NCBI RefSeq assembly: GCF_042731755.1
Contig: NZ_JBHWLR010000013.1
Location: forward strand, 112,602 to 176,601
Origin: Promicromonospora sp042731755
GTDB taxonomy: Bacteria; Actinomycetota; Actinomycetes; Actinomycetales; Cellulomonadaceae
DNA length: 64,000 nucleotides
Direction: 5' to 3'
Position 1 is the first letter of the stretch; each line of letters starts with the position of its first letter. Below the pieces are notes generated by a model that was not told the DNA's origin, made no database searches, and saw only the letters and a program-made list of their open reading frames with translations. Both the position numbers and the translations under genes were made by a program. Shown piece by piece: positions 1 to 8,339 of the stretch.

Positions 1-804
1 CTTCAGGCCGCCCTGCTCCAGGAGCCACTCCACCTGGTCGGCCAGGAGCAGCAGCGTCGCGATGGCCGGCGTGTTCAGGGTCTGGTCCAGGCGCGAGTTC
101 TGGATCGCGGTGGTGAGGGACAGGAACTCCGGCACCCAGCGGCCCGACGCCTCGATCCGCGCCGCGCGCTCGACGGCCGCGGGGGAGAGGACCGCCAGCC
201 ACAGGCCGCCGTCGGCCGCGAACACCTTCTGCGGGGCGAAGTAGTAGGCGTCGGTCTGGCGCAGGTCGACCGGCAGCGCGCCGGCCCCGGACGTCCCGTC
301 GGTGAGCACGACGGCGCCGTCCGGCCCGGACGGGCGCAGCACCGGGGCCATGGCCCCGGTGGAGGTCTCGTTGTGCGGGGTGGCGTAGGTGTCGACGTCG
401 TCGGCGGCCTGCAGGTAGGCGACCGTGCCCGGCTCCGCCTCGATCACCTGGGACGGCTCGAGGAAGGGCGCCCGCGACGTGGCGGTGGCGAACTTGGCGC
501 CGAACTCGCCGAACGACGCGTGCTGCGCCTTGCGCTCCACGAGGCACAGCGTGGCGACGTCCCAGAAGGCGGTGGAGCCGCCGTTGCCGAGGGCGACCTC
601 GTACCCGTCGGGCGCGCCGAGCAGCTCCGTGACACCCTCGCGAATGCGGCGGACCACGTCCTTGACGGGCGCCTGGCGGTGCGAGGTACCGAGCACGTGG
701 GCGTTCGCCACGAGATGATCTACCTGTCCCGGGCGCACCTTGGAGGGGCCTGAGCCGAAACGGCCGTCGGTGGGCAGCAGGTGTGTCGGGATTGTCAGTG
801 GCAC
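1..804 (-). CDS. serC: Phosphoserine transaminase, 3' end outside the window
   Basis: PLP enzyme converting 3-phosphohydroxypyruvate and glutamate to phosphoserine in serine synthesis (a second use in pyridoxal phosphate synthesis is known for the family). 268 codons are visible from a GTG at 804; the C-terminal part lies beyond base 1. The N-terminus carries the FGSGPSKVR signature of the actinobacterial SerC subfamily. The motif YYFAPQKVFAADGG around residue 193 holds the Schiff-base lysine. The start is chosen because the conserved N-terminus begins right after it. It is divergent from the DtxR-type gene across about 80 bases. Confidence 0.93.
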   Translation of the reverse strand, partial: MPLTIPTHLLPTDGRFGSGPSKVRPGQVDHLVANAHVLGTSHRQAPVKDVVRRIREGVTELLGAPDGYEVALGNGGSTAFWDVATLCLVERKAQHASFGEFGAKFATATSRAPFLEPSQVIEAEPGTVAYLQAADDVDTYATPHNETSTGAMAPVLRPSGPDGAVVLTDGTSGAGALPVDLRQTDAYYFAPQKVFAADGGLWLAVLSPAAVERAARIEASGRWVPEFLSLTTAIQNSRLDQTLNTPAIATLLLLADQVEWLLEQGGLK

Positions 805-886
805 AGAACTAGACTAGAACCTGGGCCGACGCCCGGGGCGCCGAGCCCAGGGCGACTGGACGGCTGCGCGCATGACGGGAGCTGAC

Positions 887-1603
887 GTGACGGATCTGAT
901 CGACACCACCGAGATGTACCTCAAGACGATCTACGAGCTCGACGAGGAGGGCATCACCCCTCTGCGCGCGCGCATCGCGGAGCGCCTGGGGCATTCCGGA
1001 CCGACGGTGTCGCAGACGGTCGCGCGCATGGAGCGCGACGGACTCGTGATCGTGACCGGGGACCGCCACCTGGAGCTCACCGAGCTCGGGCACGACAAGG
1101 CGATGCGCGTGATGCGCAAGCACCGCCTCGCGGAGCGCCTGCTGACCGACGTGATCAAGCTCGACTGGGAGCACGTGCACGTCGAGGCCTGCCGCTGGGA
1201 GCACGTGATGAGCGACCTCGTGGAGAAGCGCCTCGTCGGCCTGCTCGACCACCCCCACCACGACCCGTACGGCAACCCGATCCCCGGCCTGTCGGAGCTC
1301 GGCGAGGCCTACACGGACGTGCCGTTCCTGGCCGGGGTCATCTCGCTGCCCTCCGCGTTCGAGGCGGCGGCCAAGAAGGGCGTGAAGGGCGAGCCGCTCG
1401 CGGCGTCCCTCACCCGGATCGCGGAGCCGCTGCAGACGGACGTCGAGCTGCTGGCCCGCCTGTCCGACGCCGGCCTCGTGCCCGGCTCGCGGATCACGGC
1501 CGAGCTCAGCGACGGGACTTACACGGTGACCGTCGACGGCGCCGGGACGGCGCTGGAGCTCGGTGAGGACCTGGCGCGCCACCTCTTCGTCGCGACCGCC
1601 TGA
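887..1603 (+). CDS. DtxR/IdeR-family metal-dependent repressor
   Basis: Metal-activated transcription repressor, by family an Fe(II) (IdeR/DtxR) or Mn(II) sensor controlling metal uptake and storage. The N-terminal winged helix spans about residues 1-70 with the very conserved DTTEMYLKTIYELDEEG and GPTVSQTVARMERDG helices. The dimerisation/metal region (HRLAERLLTDVI, EACRWEHVMS, HPHHDPYGNPIP) is followed by a C-terminal SH3-like domain (about 165-238). The GTG at 887 is preferred because it aligns with the family N-terminus and has GGGAG five bases upstream; the in-frame ATG at 872 lacks a ribosome site. No metal box was identified nearby. Confidence 0.92.
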   Translation: MTDLIDTTEMYLKTIYELDEEGITPLRARIAERLGHSGPTVSQTVARMERDGLVIVTGDRHLELTELGHDKAMRVMRKHRLAERLLTDVIKLDWEHVHVEACRWEHVMSDLVEKRLVGLLDHPHHDPYGNPIPGLSELGEAYTDVPFLAGVISLPSAFEAAAKKGVKGEPLAASLTRIAEPLQTDVELLARLSDAGLVPGSRITAELSDGTYTVTVDGAGTALELGEDLARHLFVATA

Positions 1604-1726
1604 ACCGCACCCGAGGGTGTCCCAAACCTTCCGCTTTGTCGGAAAGGTGAGGCCACGTTCCCGACACGCCATGACATTCGTTGCCGGAACGTGACATCGG
1701 GGGTGAGGTCGGGTACGTTCAGATCG

Positions 1727-1936
1727 CTCTCACGGAGTCTTTTTCGTGAGAGTCCTCGGACGGACGCCGAACTCTGTCACCGGCCGGGGCCCCAAGACGA
1801 CCGCATGACAGAGGCGGGGGACCCACCGTTGGGCGCCAGGGTGCGTCCTAGGGGTGAAGCCGGGTAATCCTTCGGGAATGCACGGCCGGGTGATTTCTCC
1901 CACCCGAACCCGACAGCTGACCTCGAAGGCGTACAA
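1727..1936 (+). promoter_or_regulatory. c-di-AMP riboswitch (ydaO/yuaA class)
   Basis: The leader of the NlpC/P60 gene has the conserved ydaO segments in order: GACGCCGAAC near 1763, GGGGGACCCACCG near 1816, GGGGTGAAGCCGGG near 1851, and CCCGAACCCGACAGCTGACC near 1903. ACGCC (1764-1768) can pair with GGCGT (1928-1932) as the closing P1 helix. The ribosome site AAGGAG (1935-1940) begins only two bases after P1. An 8-bp hairpin (1727-1734 with 1745-1752) lies just upstream. By family the ligand is c-di-AMP and binding usually turns expression off; actinobacterial members often precede cell-wall hydrolases, as here. Confidence 0.9.
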
Positions 1937-1949
1937 GGAGAGGTACTAC

Positions 1950-2744
1950 GTGACCGCACGTACCACCCGCGCACGCCATCGTGCTGCGCGACGCCCCGTG
2001 ACTCCGCTCACCGAGCTTGCTCAGAACGCCGCCGTTGGTCGTCGTACCGCGGTTGCCGCCGCAGGTGGCGCGCTCCTGGTCTCCACGTTCGGTGGCGCGA
2101 TGGCAGCGCAGGCCGCTCCGATGGAGACCGGCCACGCCAAGATGAACTCGGTGGACCTCAACGCGCTGACGTCCCAGGCTCGCGAGTCCCTGTCGAACGC
2201 ACCTGTCGTGACCGTCGCGCCCGACGCCGAGCTGAGCGTCGAGAAGTCCGCCGTCTCGGTGGTCTCGGCCGCCGACAACGAGGACTACCAGGCCGAGCTG
2301 GCCGCCCAGGAAGCCGAGGAGGCCGCTGAGGCGGCCGCCGCCGAGGCAGCAGAGGCCGCGGCCAGCGCCGTGTCGACCGCCTCCTCGTCCGTCGACATCC
2401 CGGCGTCGGCGATCGGCAACTCCGTGATCTCCATCGCCAGCCGCTACATCGGCGTCCCGTACGTCTCCGGCGGCTCCAGCCCGAGTGGTTTCGACTGCTC
2501 GGGCTTTACTTCGTACGTCTTCGCGCAGCTCGGCATCTCGCTGCCGCACTCCTCGTCGGCGCAGGCCGGCTACGGCACCCAGGTGCCGGCGTCGCAGGCC
2601 CAGCCGGGCGACCTGATGTGGACCCCCGGTCACGTCTCGATCTACGCCGGTGGCAACACCATGATCGACGCGTCCAAGCCGGGCACCGTGGTCGACTTCC
2701 GCACCATCTGGCAGTCGAACCCCACGTTCATCCGCCTGGGCTGA
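1950..2744 (+). CDS. Secreted NlpC/P60 peptidoglycan hydrolase
   Basis: Probable D,L-endopeptidase cutting peptidoglycan stem peptides outside the membrane. 264 residues: a basic N-terminus and signal/hydrophobic segment (about 30-57, ending AAQAAP), an Ala/Glu-rich probable coiled linker (about 108-148), then a C-terminal NlpC/P60 domain with the nucleophile in FDCSGFTSYV (Cys183) and the catalytic His in PGHVSIYAG (His228). The GTG at 1950 has AAGGAG upstream and follows the riboswitch; an upstream in-frame ATG at 1878 lies inside the riboswitch and is rejected. It is paralogous to the protein at 59860, sharing the same architecture and the C-terminal IWQSNPTFIR ending. Confidence 0.93.
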   Translation: MTARTTRARHRAARRPVTPLTELAQNAAVGRRTAVAAAGGALLVSTFGGAMAAQAAPMETGHAKMNSVDLNALTSQARESLSNAPVVTVAPDAELSVEKSAVSVVSAADNEDYQAELAAQEAEEAAEAAAAEAAEAAASAVSTASSSVDIPASAIGNSVISIASRYIGVPYVSGGSSPSGFDCSGFTSYVFAQLGISLPHSSSAQAGYGTQVPASQAQPGDLMWTPGHVSIYAGGNTMIDASKPGTVVDFRTIWQSNPTFIRLG

Positions 2745-2764
2745 CCGCAGCCACGCAGTACCGC

Positions 2765-2806
2765 AGCAGAGCGCCTGTCCGGGGAGATTCGGGCGGGCGC
2801 TCTGCT
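2765..2806 (+). terminator. Intrinsic terminator after the NlpC/P60 gene
   Basis: An 11-bp perfect stem, AGCAGAGCGCC (2765-2775) with GGCGCTCTGCT (2796-2806), starts 20 bases after the stop codon and is followed by a short T-containing stretch. Confidence 0.8.
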
Positions 2807-2907
2807 TTGCCATCTTTCTGCCGTCTTTTTGCCTCCGGATACCCACGACCGGCGCCCCGCCGGTAGCGTTGGAGGGCAAAGATGCACTGCTGAGGAAAGG
2901 ACTGGCG

Positions 2908-3888
2908 ATGACACGATCCGAGGTCGTACTGGTCGGGGTGGACGGATCGGCCGCGAGTCTGCACGCGCTGGACTGGGCTACCGCCTACGCGCACCGCGTG
3001 GGCTGGGCGCTGCACATCGTGTGCAGCTACTCCCTGCCGTCGTTCACCGCCGCGTCGCTCGACGGCGGGTACGCCGCGCTGGACGACACGACGATCCAGG
3101 AGGGCGCCAAGGCGGTCCTGGTCGAGGCGGAGAACCGCGTGGCCGACGCCGGGGTCCGCGCCACGACGGAGGTCGCGACCGGTGACGCCGCGGGCGTGCT
3201 CGTGGAGCTGTCCACCGACTACGGGCTCGCCGTGGTCGGGACGCGGGGCCGGGGCGGGTTCACGGAGCGGCTGCTGGGCACGGTGTCGTCCGCGCTCCCC
3301 GCGCACGCGAAGTGCCCGGTGGTGGTGGTGCCGCTGCGCGCCGAGACCAACCGCGGCGTCTCCTGGACGCCGCCGGACCTCGAGTCGGACGAGCCGGCCG
3401 CTGCGCCGGCCGCGTCGGACGTCGAGGCGGGCGGGGTCGCCGAGATCCGGGAGGTGCGCCGGATCGTCGTCGGCGTGGACGGGTCGCCGCAGGCCGAGCG
3501 GGCGCTGCAGCACGCGATCGTGCAGGCCAACGCGTGGGGTGCGGAGCTGACAGCGGTCACGGGCGTGCCTGTGGGGAACGCCGGGATGCTGGCGTGGCTG
3601 CCGTCCTCGATCGACCGGGAGCAGGTGCTGGCCGATATCGGGGCGGGCATGGACGTGCTGATCGACCGGTACGAGGCCCTGAACCCGGGCCTGCGGATCC
3701 GGCGGATCGTGCTCGACGGCACGGGCGCCGAGCTGCTGACGGAGTTCTCGACGGCGTCGGACCTCGTGGTCGTGGGCTCACGCGGTCGCGGCGGCTTCCG
3801 CGGCCTGCTGCTGGGCTCGACGAGCCAGGCTGTGCTGCACCACGCGGCGTGCCCGGTGCTCGTGGTGAACAAGCACTGCCCGGACTGA
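2908..3888 (+). CDS. Tandem-domain universal stress protein
   Basis: 326 residues with two UspA domains, about 5-145 and 180-324. Each ends with the ATP-binding pattern G-x2-G-x9-G-S/T (GTRGRGGFTERLLGTVSSA and GSRGRGGFRGLLLGSTSQA). Usp proteins are cytosolic ATP-binding proteins induced by starvation, hypoxia or redox stress; the exact role here is unknown. The ATG at 2908 has GAAAGGA upstream; an earlier in-frame codon at 2869 lacks one. It is a single-gene unit between terminators. Confidence 0.92.
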   Translation: MTRSEVVLVGVDGSAASLHALDWATAYAHRVGWALHIVCSYSLPSFTAASLDGGYAALDDTTIQEGAKAVLVEAENRVADAGVRATTEVATGDAAGVLVELSTDYGLAVVGTRGRGGFTERLLGTVSSALPAHAKCPVVVVPLRAETNRGVSWTPPDLESDEPAAAPAASDVEAGGVAEIREVRRIVVGVDGSPQAERALQHAIVQANAWGAELTAVTGVPVGNAGMLAWLPSSIDREQVLADIGAGMDVLIDRYEALNPGLRIRRIVLDGTGAELLTEFSTASDLVVVGSRGRGGFRGLLLGSTSQAVLHHAACPVLVVNKHCPD

Positions 3889-3908
3889 CCGCGCGGTCCC
3901 GGAACGAG

Positions 3909-3946
3909 TCAGACCCTCAGGTCACCCGGGTGGCCTGAGGGTCTGA
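3909..3946. terminator. Bidirectional terminator with a repeated intergenic motif
   Basis: A 13-bp perfect inverted repeat (TCAGACCCTCAGG at 3909-3921 and its complement at 3934-3946) lies between the convergent Usp and aminotransferase genes. It contains CAGGTCACCCGGGTG (3918-3932) and GGGTCTGACACG (3939-3950), which recur at 31728-31742 and 31749-31760. Confidence 0.8.
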
Positions 3947-3962
3947 CACGTCGGCGTGTCGG

Positions 3963-5240
3963 TCAGGCCTGCGCGGCCTCGGCGGCCGCGAGGAGCACGC
4001 AGGTCGCGACGCCGTCCATCGCCGTGCGGACCTCGTCCAGCGGCGGCATCGACGGCGCGAGGCGCACGTTCTTGTCCTGCGGGTCCTTGCCGTACGGGTG
4101 GGTGGCGCCGGCGGGGGTCAGGGCGATCCCGGCCTCCTTGGCGAGCTGGACCACGCGGGCCGCCGTGCCCGGCGCGACGTCGAGCGACACGAAGTAGCCG
4201 CCCTTGGGCTCGGTCCACGACGCGATGCCGTAGCCGCCCAGGCGCTCGGTCAGGATCTCGACCACGGCCTCGAACTTGGGCGCCAGGATCGCGCGGTGCT
4301 TGCGCATGTGCTCGCGCACGCCGTCGGCCGAGCCGAAGAACATTCCGTGCCGCAGGTGGTTGATCTTGTCGGGGCCGATCGAGGCGACCGACAGGTGCTT
4401 CTTGAACCAGGCGATGTTCGCCGGCGAGCTGCCCAGGAACGCGACGCCCGCGCCCGCGAACGTGATCTTGGACGTGGAGGCGAACAGCAGCACGCGGTCG
4501 GGGTGGCCGGCCTCGGCGGCCAGCGCGATGGCGTTCGGGCTGGTCACCTCGTCGTCGGTCAGGTGGTGCACCGCGTAGGCGTTGTCCCACAGGATCCGGA
4601 AGTCCGGCGCGGCCGCGGGCATCGAGACCAGTGCGCGGGCGACCTCGGCGCTGATGACCGCACCGTCCGGGTTGGAGTAGGTGGGGACCACCCACATGCC
4701 CTTGATGGTGGGGTCCGCGGCGACGAGCGCGGCCACGGCCTCGGCGTCCGGGCCGTCCGCCGTCATCGGGACGGGGATCATCTCGATGCCGAAGGCCTCG
4801 CAGATCGTGAAGTGCCGGTCGTAGCCCGGCACCGGGCAGATCCAGCGCACCTTCTCCTCGCGCGACCACGGCTTCGGCGAGTCGGGGAAGCCGAACAGCT
4901 CCGCGAACGCGACGACGTCGTGCATGGACGTGAGCGAGGCGTTCCCGCCCGCGAGGAGCTGCTCCACGGGCACGTCGAGCAGCTCGGCGAAGATGCGGCG
5001 GATCGTGATGCCGCCGTCCAGCCCGCCGTAGTTGCGCGTGTCCGTGCCGGACTCGTCGGCGTGCACGCCGACGCCGGGCAGGGCCAGCATGGGCTCGGCG
5101 AGATCGAGCTGCTCCGCCGACGGCTTGCCGCGCGTGAGATCCAGCTTCAGGCCCTTGGCCTGAAGCTCGGCGTAAGCCTGCTGGAGCTCCGCGAGTGCGG
5201 GCAGTGTTGCGGTGTTGTGGGACGACGTCGTAGTGGTCAC
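3963..5240 (-). CDS. Class I aminotransferase, aspartate aminotransferase-like (subgroup Ic)
   Basis: PLP-dependent aminotransferase of 425 residues resembling the actinobacterial AspT subgroup (Aminotran_MocR family without the DNA-binding domain). Supporting motifs are DLTRGKPS, RNYGGLDG, the NPDG block in the middle, and the Schiff-base lysine in LLFASTSKITFAGAG. The likely reaction is aspartate/2-oxoglutarate transamination; substrate choice cannot be read from sequence. The GTG at 5240 has no ribosome site, but TAGGCT at 5248-5253 on the same strand sits seven bases away, as in a leaderless transcript. It lies 16 bases downstream of the ornithine aminotransferase-like gene. Confidence 0.88.
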   Translation of the reverse strand: MTTTTSSHNTATLPALAELQQAYAELQAKGLKLDLTRGKPSAEQLDLAEPMLALPGVGVHADESGTDTRNYGGLDGGITIRRIFAELLDVPVEQLLAGGNASLTSMHDVVAFAELFGFPDSPKPWSREEKVRWICPVPGYDRHFTICEAFGIEMIPVPMTADGPDAEAVAALVAADPTIKGMWVVPTYSNPDGAVISAEVARALVSMPAAAPDFRILWDNAYAVHHLTDDEVTSPNAIALAAEAGHPDRVLLFASTSKITFAGAGVAFLGSSPANIAWFKKHLSVASIGPDKINHLRHGMFFGSADGVREHMRKHRAILAPKFEAVVEILTERLGGYGIASWTEPKGGYFVSLDVAPGTAARVVQLAKEAGIALTPAGATHPYGKDPQDKNVRLAPSMPPLDEVRTAMDGVATCVLLAAAEAAQA

Positions 5241-5256
5241 CCCCGGGAGCCTACGC

Positions 5257-6804
5257 TCAGCCGGCGGCCGGTGACAGCCGGGACCGGCGACGCTTCCGCG
5301 GCGGGGCCGGCTTGTCCTCCGGCTTCTCGTCCGGGATGTCTGCCGTGTCCGTGGACGGGGTGGTTTCGACGACGGCCTCGGCCGTCTCGGTCGCGTCCTT
5401 GTCGGTGTCGGACGGCGGTTCGGCGGCCGGCTTCTCGGCGGCTCCCGGCGGTTCGGTGGCCGGCGCCTCGGTGTCCGGCTCCTCGGCCGGCGTCGGCTCC
5501 TCGGTGTCCTGGCCCGGCTCCTCCGCCTGGGCCTCGCCGTCCGAGCCGCCGTCGTCGGAGCCCTCGCCCGGGCCGCCCCCGGGCCCGCCGTCCCGCAGCG
5601 CCACGAGCGACTCCTCCAGGATGTCCAGCGCCATCTCCAGCTCGGGCTGCACGATCGACAGCGGCGGCGACAGGCGGATCGTCGCGTCGTGCGTGTCCTT
5701 CGCGAGGACGCCGCGCTCCAGCAGGGCCTCGCACAGCTCGCGGCCCGTGCCGAGCGACGGGTCGACGTCGATCCCCGCCCAGAGCCCCACGCAGCGCGCC
5801 CCGGTCAGCAGACCCTGGTCCACGAGCGCGTCGAGCCGCTCCTGGAGCACCTTGCCCGACGCCGCCGCGCGCGCCTGGTACTGCCCCGTCGAGAGCAGGT
5901 CGAGGGCCGCGACGCCGACCGCGCAGGCCAGCGGGTTGCCGCCGAACGTCGAGCCGTGGGTACCCGGCGTCAGGACGCCCAGGATCTCCGGCCTGCCGAC
6001 CACGGCCGAGACCGCGACGATGCCGCCGCCCAGCGCCTTGCCCAGACAGACCAGGTCCGGCCGCACGTCCCAGAGCTCGCAGGCCAGCGTGGTGCCGGTG
6101 CGCCCGAGGCCGGACTGGATCTCGTCGGCGACCAGCGCGATGTTCTTCTCGGCGGTGAGGGCGCGCAGGCCCGGCCAGAAGTCGTCCGGCGGCACCACGA
6201 CACCGGCCTCGCCCTGCACCGGCTCCATCAGCACGGCCACCGTCGTGTCGTCCACGGCGTCGGCCACCGCGGCCAGGTCGCCGAAGGTCACCCGCACGAA
6301 ACCGGGGGTGAACGGGCCGAACCCGTCGCGGGCGGCCGGGTCGTCCGACAGGCCGACCAGCGTGGTGGTGCGGCCGTGGAAGTTGCCGCCGGCGACCACG
6401 ATCGTCGCCTGGTCCTCGGGCACGCCGCGCACGTCGTAGCCCCACTTGCGGACCGCCTTGATCGCGGTCTCCACGGCCTCGGCGCCGGTGTTCATCGGCA
6501 CCACGAGGCTGTCCTCGCCGCCGGTCGTCAGCGGCCCCACGACCTCGACGAGCCGCTGGGCGAACTCCTCGAGCCGGTCGTGGTCGAACGCACGGGACGT
6601 GAGCGTCACCTGGCGCAGCTGCGTCATCGCGGCTGCCACCAGTCCTTGGTGCAGGTGCCCGAAGTTCAGGGCCGAGTACCCCGACAGGAAGTCGAGGAAC
6701 TCGTTGCCGTCGGTGTCCCATACGTGTGTACCGTGCGCCCGCGCGATCGTGACCGGCAGGGGGTGGTACGTCGGGGCGAGTGCGCCGTGCGTCGTGTCCG
6801 CCAT
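5257..6804 (-). CDS. rocD: Ornithine aminotransferase-like class III enzyme with long acidic tail
   Basis: The first about 400 residues are a class III PLP aminotransferase closest to ornithine-oxo-acid transaminase: GYSALNFGHLH near the N-terminus, MNTGAEAVETAIK, the ADEIQSGLGRTG loop with the cofactor Asp, CLGKALGGG with the Schiff-base lysine, and HGSTFGGNPLA. The likely reaction converts ornithine to glutamate semialdehyde. The protein then continues for about 112 residues of low-complexity Asp/Glu/Pro/Thr/Gly sequence ending in the basic patch PPRKRRRSR, unlike the usual 400-residue length. The ATG at 6804 is preceded at seven bases by TAGGCT (6812-6817), suggesting a leaderless mRNA. 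Confidence 0.88.
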   Translation of the reverse strand: MADTTHGALAPTYHPLPVTIARAHGTHVWDTDGNEFLDFLSGYSALNFGHLHQGLVAAAMTQLRQVTLTSRAFDHDRLEEFAQRLVEVVGPLTTGGEDSLVVPMNTGAEAVETAIKAVRKWGYDVRGVPEDQATIVVAGGNFHGRTTTLVGLSDDPAARDGFGPFTPGFVRVTFGDLAAVADAVDDTTVAVLMEPVQGEAGVVVPPDDFWPGLRALTAEKNIALVADEIQSGLGRTGTTLACELWDVRPDLVCLGKALGGGIVAVSAVVGRPEILGVLTPGTHGSTFGGNPLACAVGVAALDLLSTGQYQARAAASGKVLQERLDALVDQGLLTGARCVGLWAGIDVDPSLGTGRELCEALLERGVLAKDTHDATIRLSPPLSIVQPELEMALDILEESLVALRDGGPGGGPGEGSDDGGSDGEAQAEEPGQDTEEPTPAEEPDTEAPATEPPGAAEKPAAEPPSDTDKDATETAEAVVETTPSTDTADIPDEKPEDKPAPPRKRRRSRLSPAAG

Positions 6805-6888
6805 GACCCGCAGCCTAGGTCGGGTCCCTTGATCCTGCCGGTCCGGTCGCGGATATTGACACCCGGCCGCCCAGTGTCCAGGGACGGC

Positions 6889-7668
6889 CTACTTCTGCTC
6901 GATGACGCGGGGGAACCGCTCCGGCGGGGGGCCGAACGCGGCGCGCGACTGCGCGATCACGGTGTGGCCGAGCGCGCGGGCACCGATCAGGCCGACCACG
7001 GCGCCGATGCCGAACGGCAGGATGCGGCCGAGCAGCAGGCTGCCCTGCTTGGCGATCTGCTTCTTGATGAACTGGTGCGTCAGCGCCTTGTTCACGCGCT
7101 GCAGCGTGCCGCGCGGCATGCTCGTGAGCAGCACCTTGCCCCAGGCGACGCCCGACCCGCCGATGGCGTCCTCGACGTCCTTGGCGCCCTTGTCGCCGAG
7201 CACCGTGGCGAGCAGCAGTGCCCGGCGGCGCGGGACGTCCTGCACGTCGATCCCGTGCACGTCGGCCACCGCGAGCGAGAACGCCGCGGACGACGCGAAG
7301 AACGTCGCCACGTCGCTCGTCGACAGCGCGACGCTCGCCGCCGTGCCGACCGCCGGGATGGCGGCTGCCGCGCCCACCGCGCTGCCCGTGGTCTGGATGA
7401 CCCGCAGGTACTCCTTCTCCAGCAGCCGGATGATCTCCGCCGGCGAGGCGCCGGGGTTCCTGGCGCGCACCTTGTCCACATGCTTGTGGATGGTCGCCGA
7501 CGGAATGGTCACCGCCCGGTCGACCAGGTGGTCCAGCGGCCCGTCCGGCTTGTAGTTGAGCCAGTCCGCCTTGGTGACCTGCAGCGAGTCGTCCGGCTTG
7601 ACCAGGGCGTCGCCCGGCGTGGCCCGGCCGTTGGACTCGGCCGCGGTCAGCTTCTTGTCGTCGGTCAT
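6889..7668 (-). CDS. EcsC-family protein
   Basis: 259 residues resembling the EcsC family (named from the Bacillus ecs operon; biochemical role not established). It has a polar N-terminus, a helical segment beginning VDRAVTIPSATIHKHVDKV, and several hydrophobic stretches (GSAVGAAAAIPAVGTAA; ILPFGIGAVVGLIGARAL) that may associate with the membrane. It starts one base after the OsmC stop codon, so the two are probably one transcript. Function is not assigned. Confidence 0.7.
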   Translation of the reverse strand: MTDDKKLTAAESNGRATPGDALVKPDDSLQVTKADWLNYKPDGPLDHLVDRAVTIPSATIHKHVDKVRARNPGASPAEIIRLLEKEYLRVIQTTGSAVGAAAAIPAVGTAASVALSTSDVATFFASSAAFSLAVADVHGIDVQDVPRRRALLLATVLGDKGAKDVEDAIGGSGVAWGKVLLTSMPRGTLQRVNKALTHQFIKKQIAKQGSLLLGRILPFGIGAVVGLIGARALGHTVIAQSRAAFGPPPERFPRVIEQK

Positions 7669-7669
7669 G

Positions 7670-8149
7670 TCAGCCCTCCGGCTGGTTGAACTGCGCGTCC
7701 GGGATCTGGGCGCCCGCCTTGAGCGTGCGGCCCACCGTGCATGCCTTGTCGATCGATCGCTGGGCGATCGTCAGGAGCTTTGCCCGGTCCTCGTCGTCGA
7801 GGGCGGACAGGTCGATCTCGAACTTCTCGGTGAGCACCGGGTACCGGTCCTCCGCCATGTTCTTCGGGTCCTCGACCCGGATGGTGGTCTTGTAGTCGTC
7901 ACCCAGACGGCGCGAGAACGCACGGTCGCTGCTCATCCCGGCGCACGCCGCGAGCGCGATCTTCAGCAGCTCACCCGGCGTGAACACCGCGCCGGCGCTG
8001 GCCGGCCCGATCTCGACGCGGGCACCGCGGGCCGAGAAGCCCGTGTATGTCCGCGTGCCGTTGCGCTCCACCCACAGCGGGTCGGTGGGCGAGGGGGTCA
8101 CGGCGTCCTCGCTGCGCGCGGCGTCCGGGGTCGTGGTCTGCTCCGTCAT
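7670..8149 (-). CDS. OsmC-family peroxide-reducing protein
   Basis: 159 residues of the OsmC/Ohr fold, thiol-dependent peroxidases that detoxify organic hydroperoxides. Both redox cysteines expected in the family are visible: LAACAGMSSDR and DKACTVGRTLKAG. The ATG at 8149 has GGAAGG upstream; longer in-frame extensions have no ribosome site and unlikely composition. It is the first gene of an apparent OsmC-EcsC operon. Whether it prefers organic peroxides or other substrates is not shown by the sequence. Confidence 0.88.
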   Translation of the reverse strand: MTEQTTTPDAARSEDAVTPSPTDPLWVERNGTRTYTGFSARGARVEIGPASAGAVFTPGELLKIALAACAGMSSDRAFSRRLGDDYKTTIRVEDPKNMAEDRYPVLTEKFEIDLSALDDEDRAKLLTIAQRSIDKACTVGRTLKAGAQIPDAQFNQPEG

Positions 8150-8339
8150 GGGGGTAATCCTTCCACTGGTCACCGACACGGTCACGGAGCTGGGCGCTGC
8201 GGGTCCCGGTCGGTCGGCCTCGTGGTCAACGCGGACGGCGCCCGCGACGTTCCCGTTCGCGCGCGCGGCCCGGCCCGCCGGCCGCGCGGACCGGCCCGTT
8301 CGCCGCGCAGACAGGCCCCTGCGCTGCGACGATTCTGCG

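Noticed and set aside
4098..6158. Long plus-strand open frame opposite the two aminotransferases
   Set aside because: Low-complexity Arg/Pro/Ala translation; the minus-strand genes have clear catalytic motifs.
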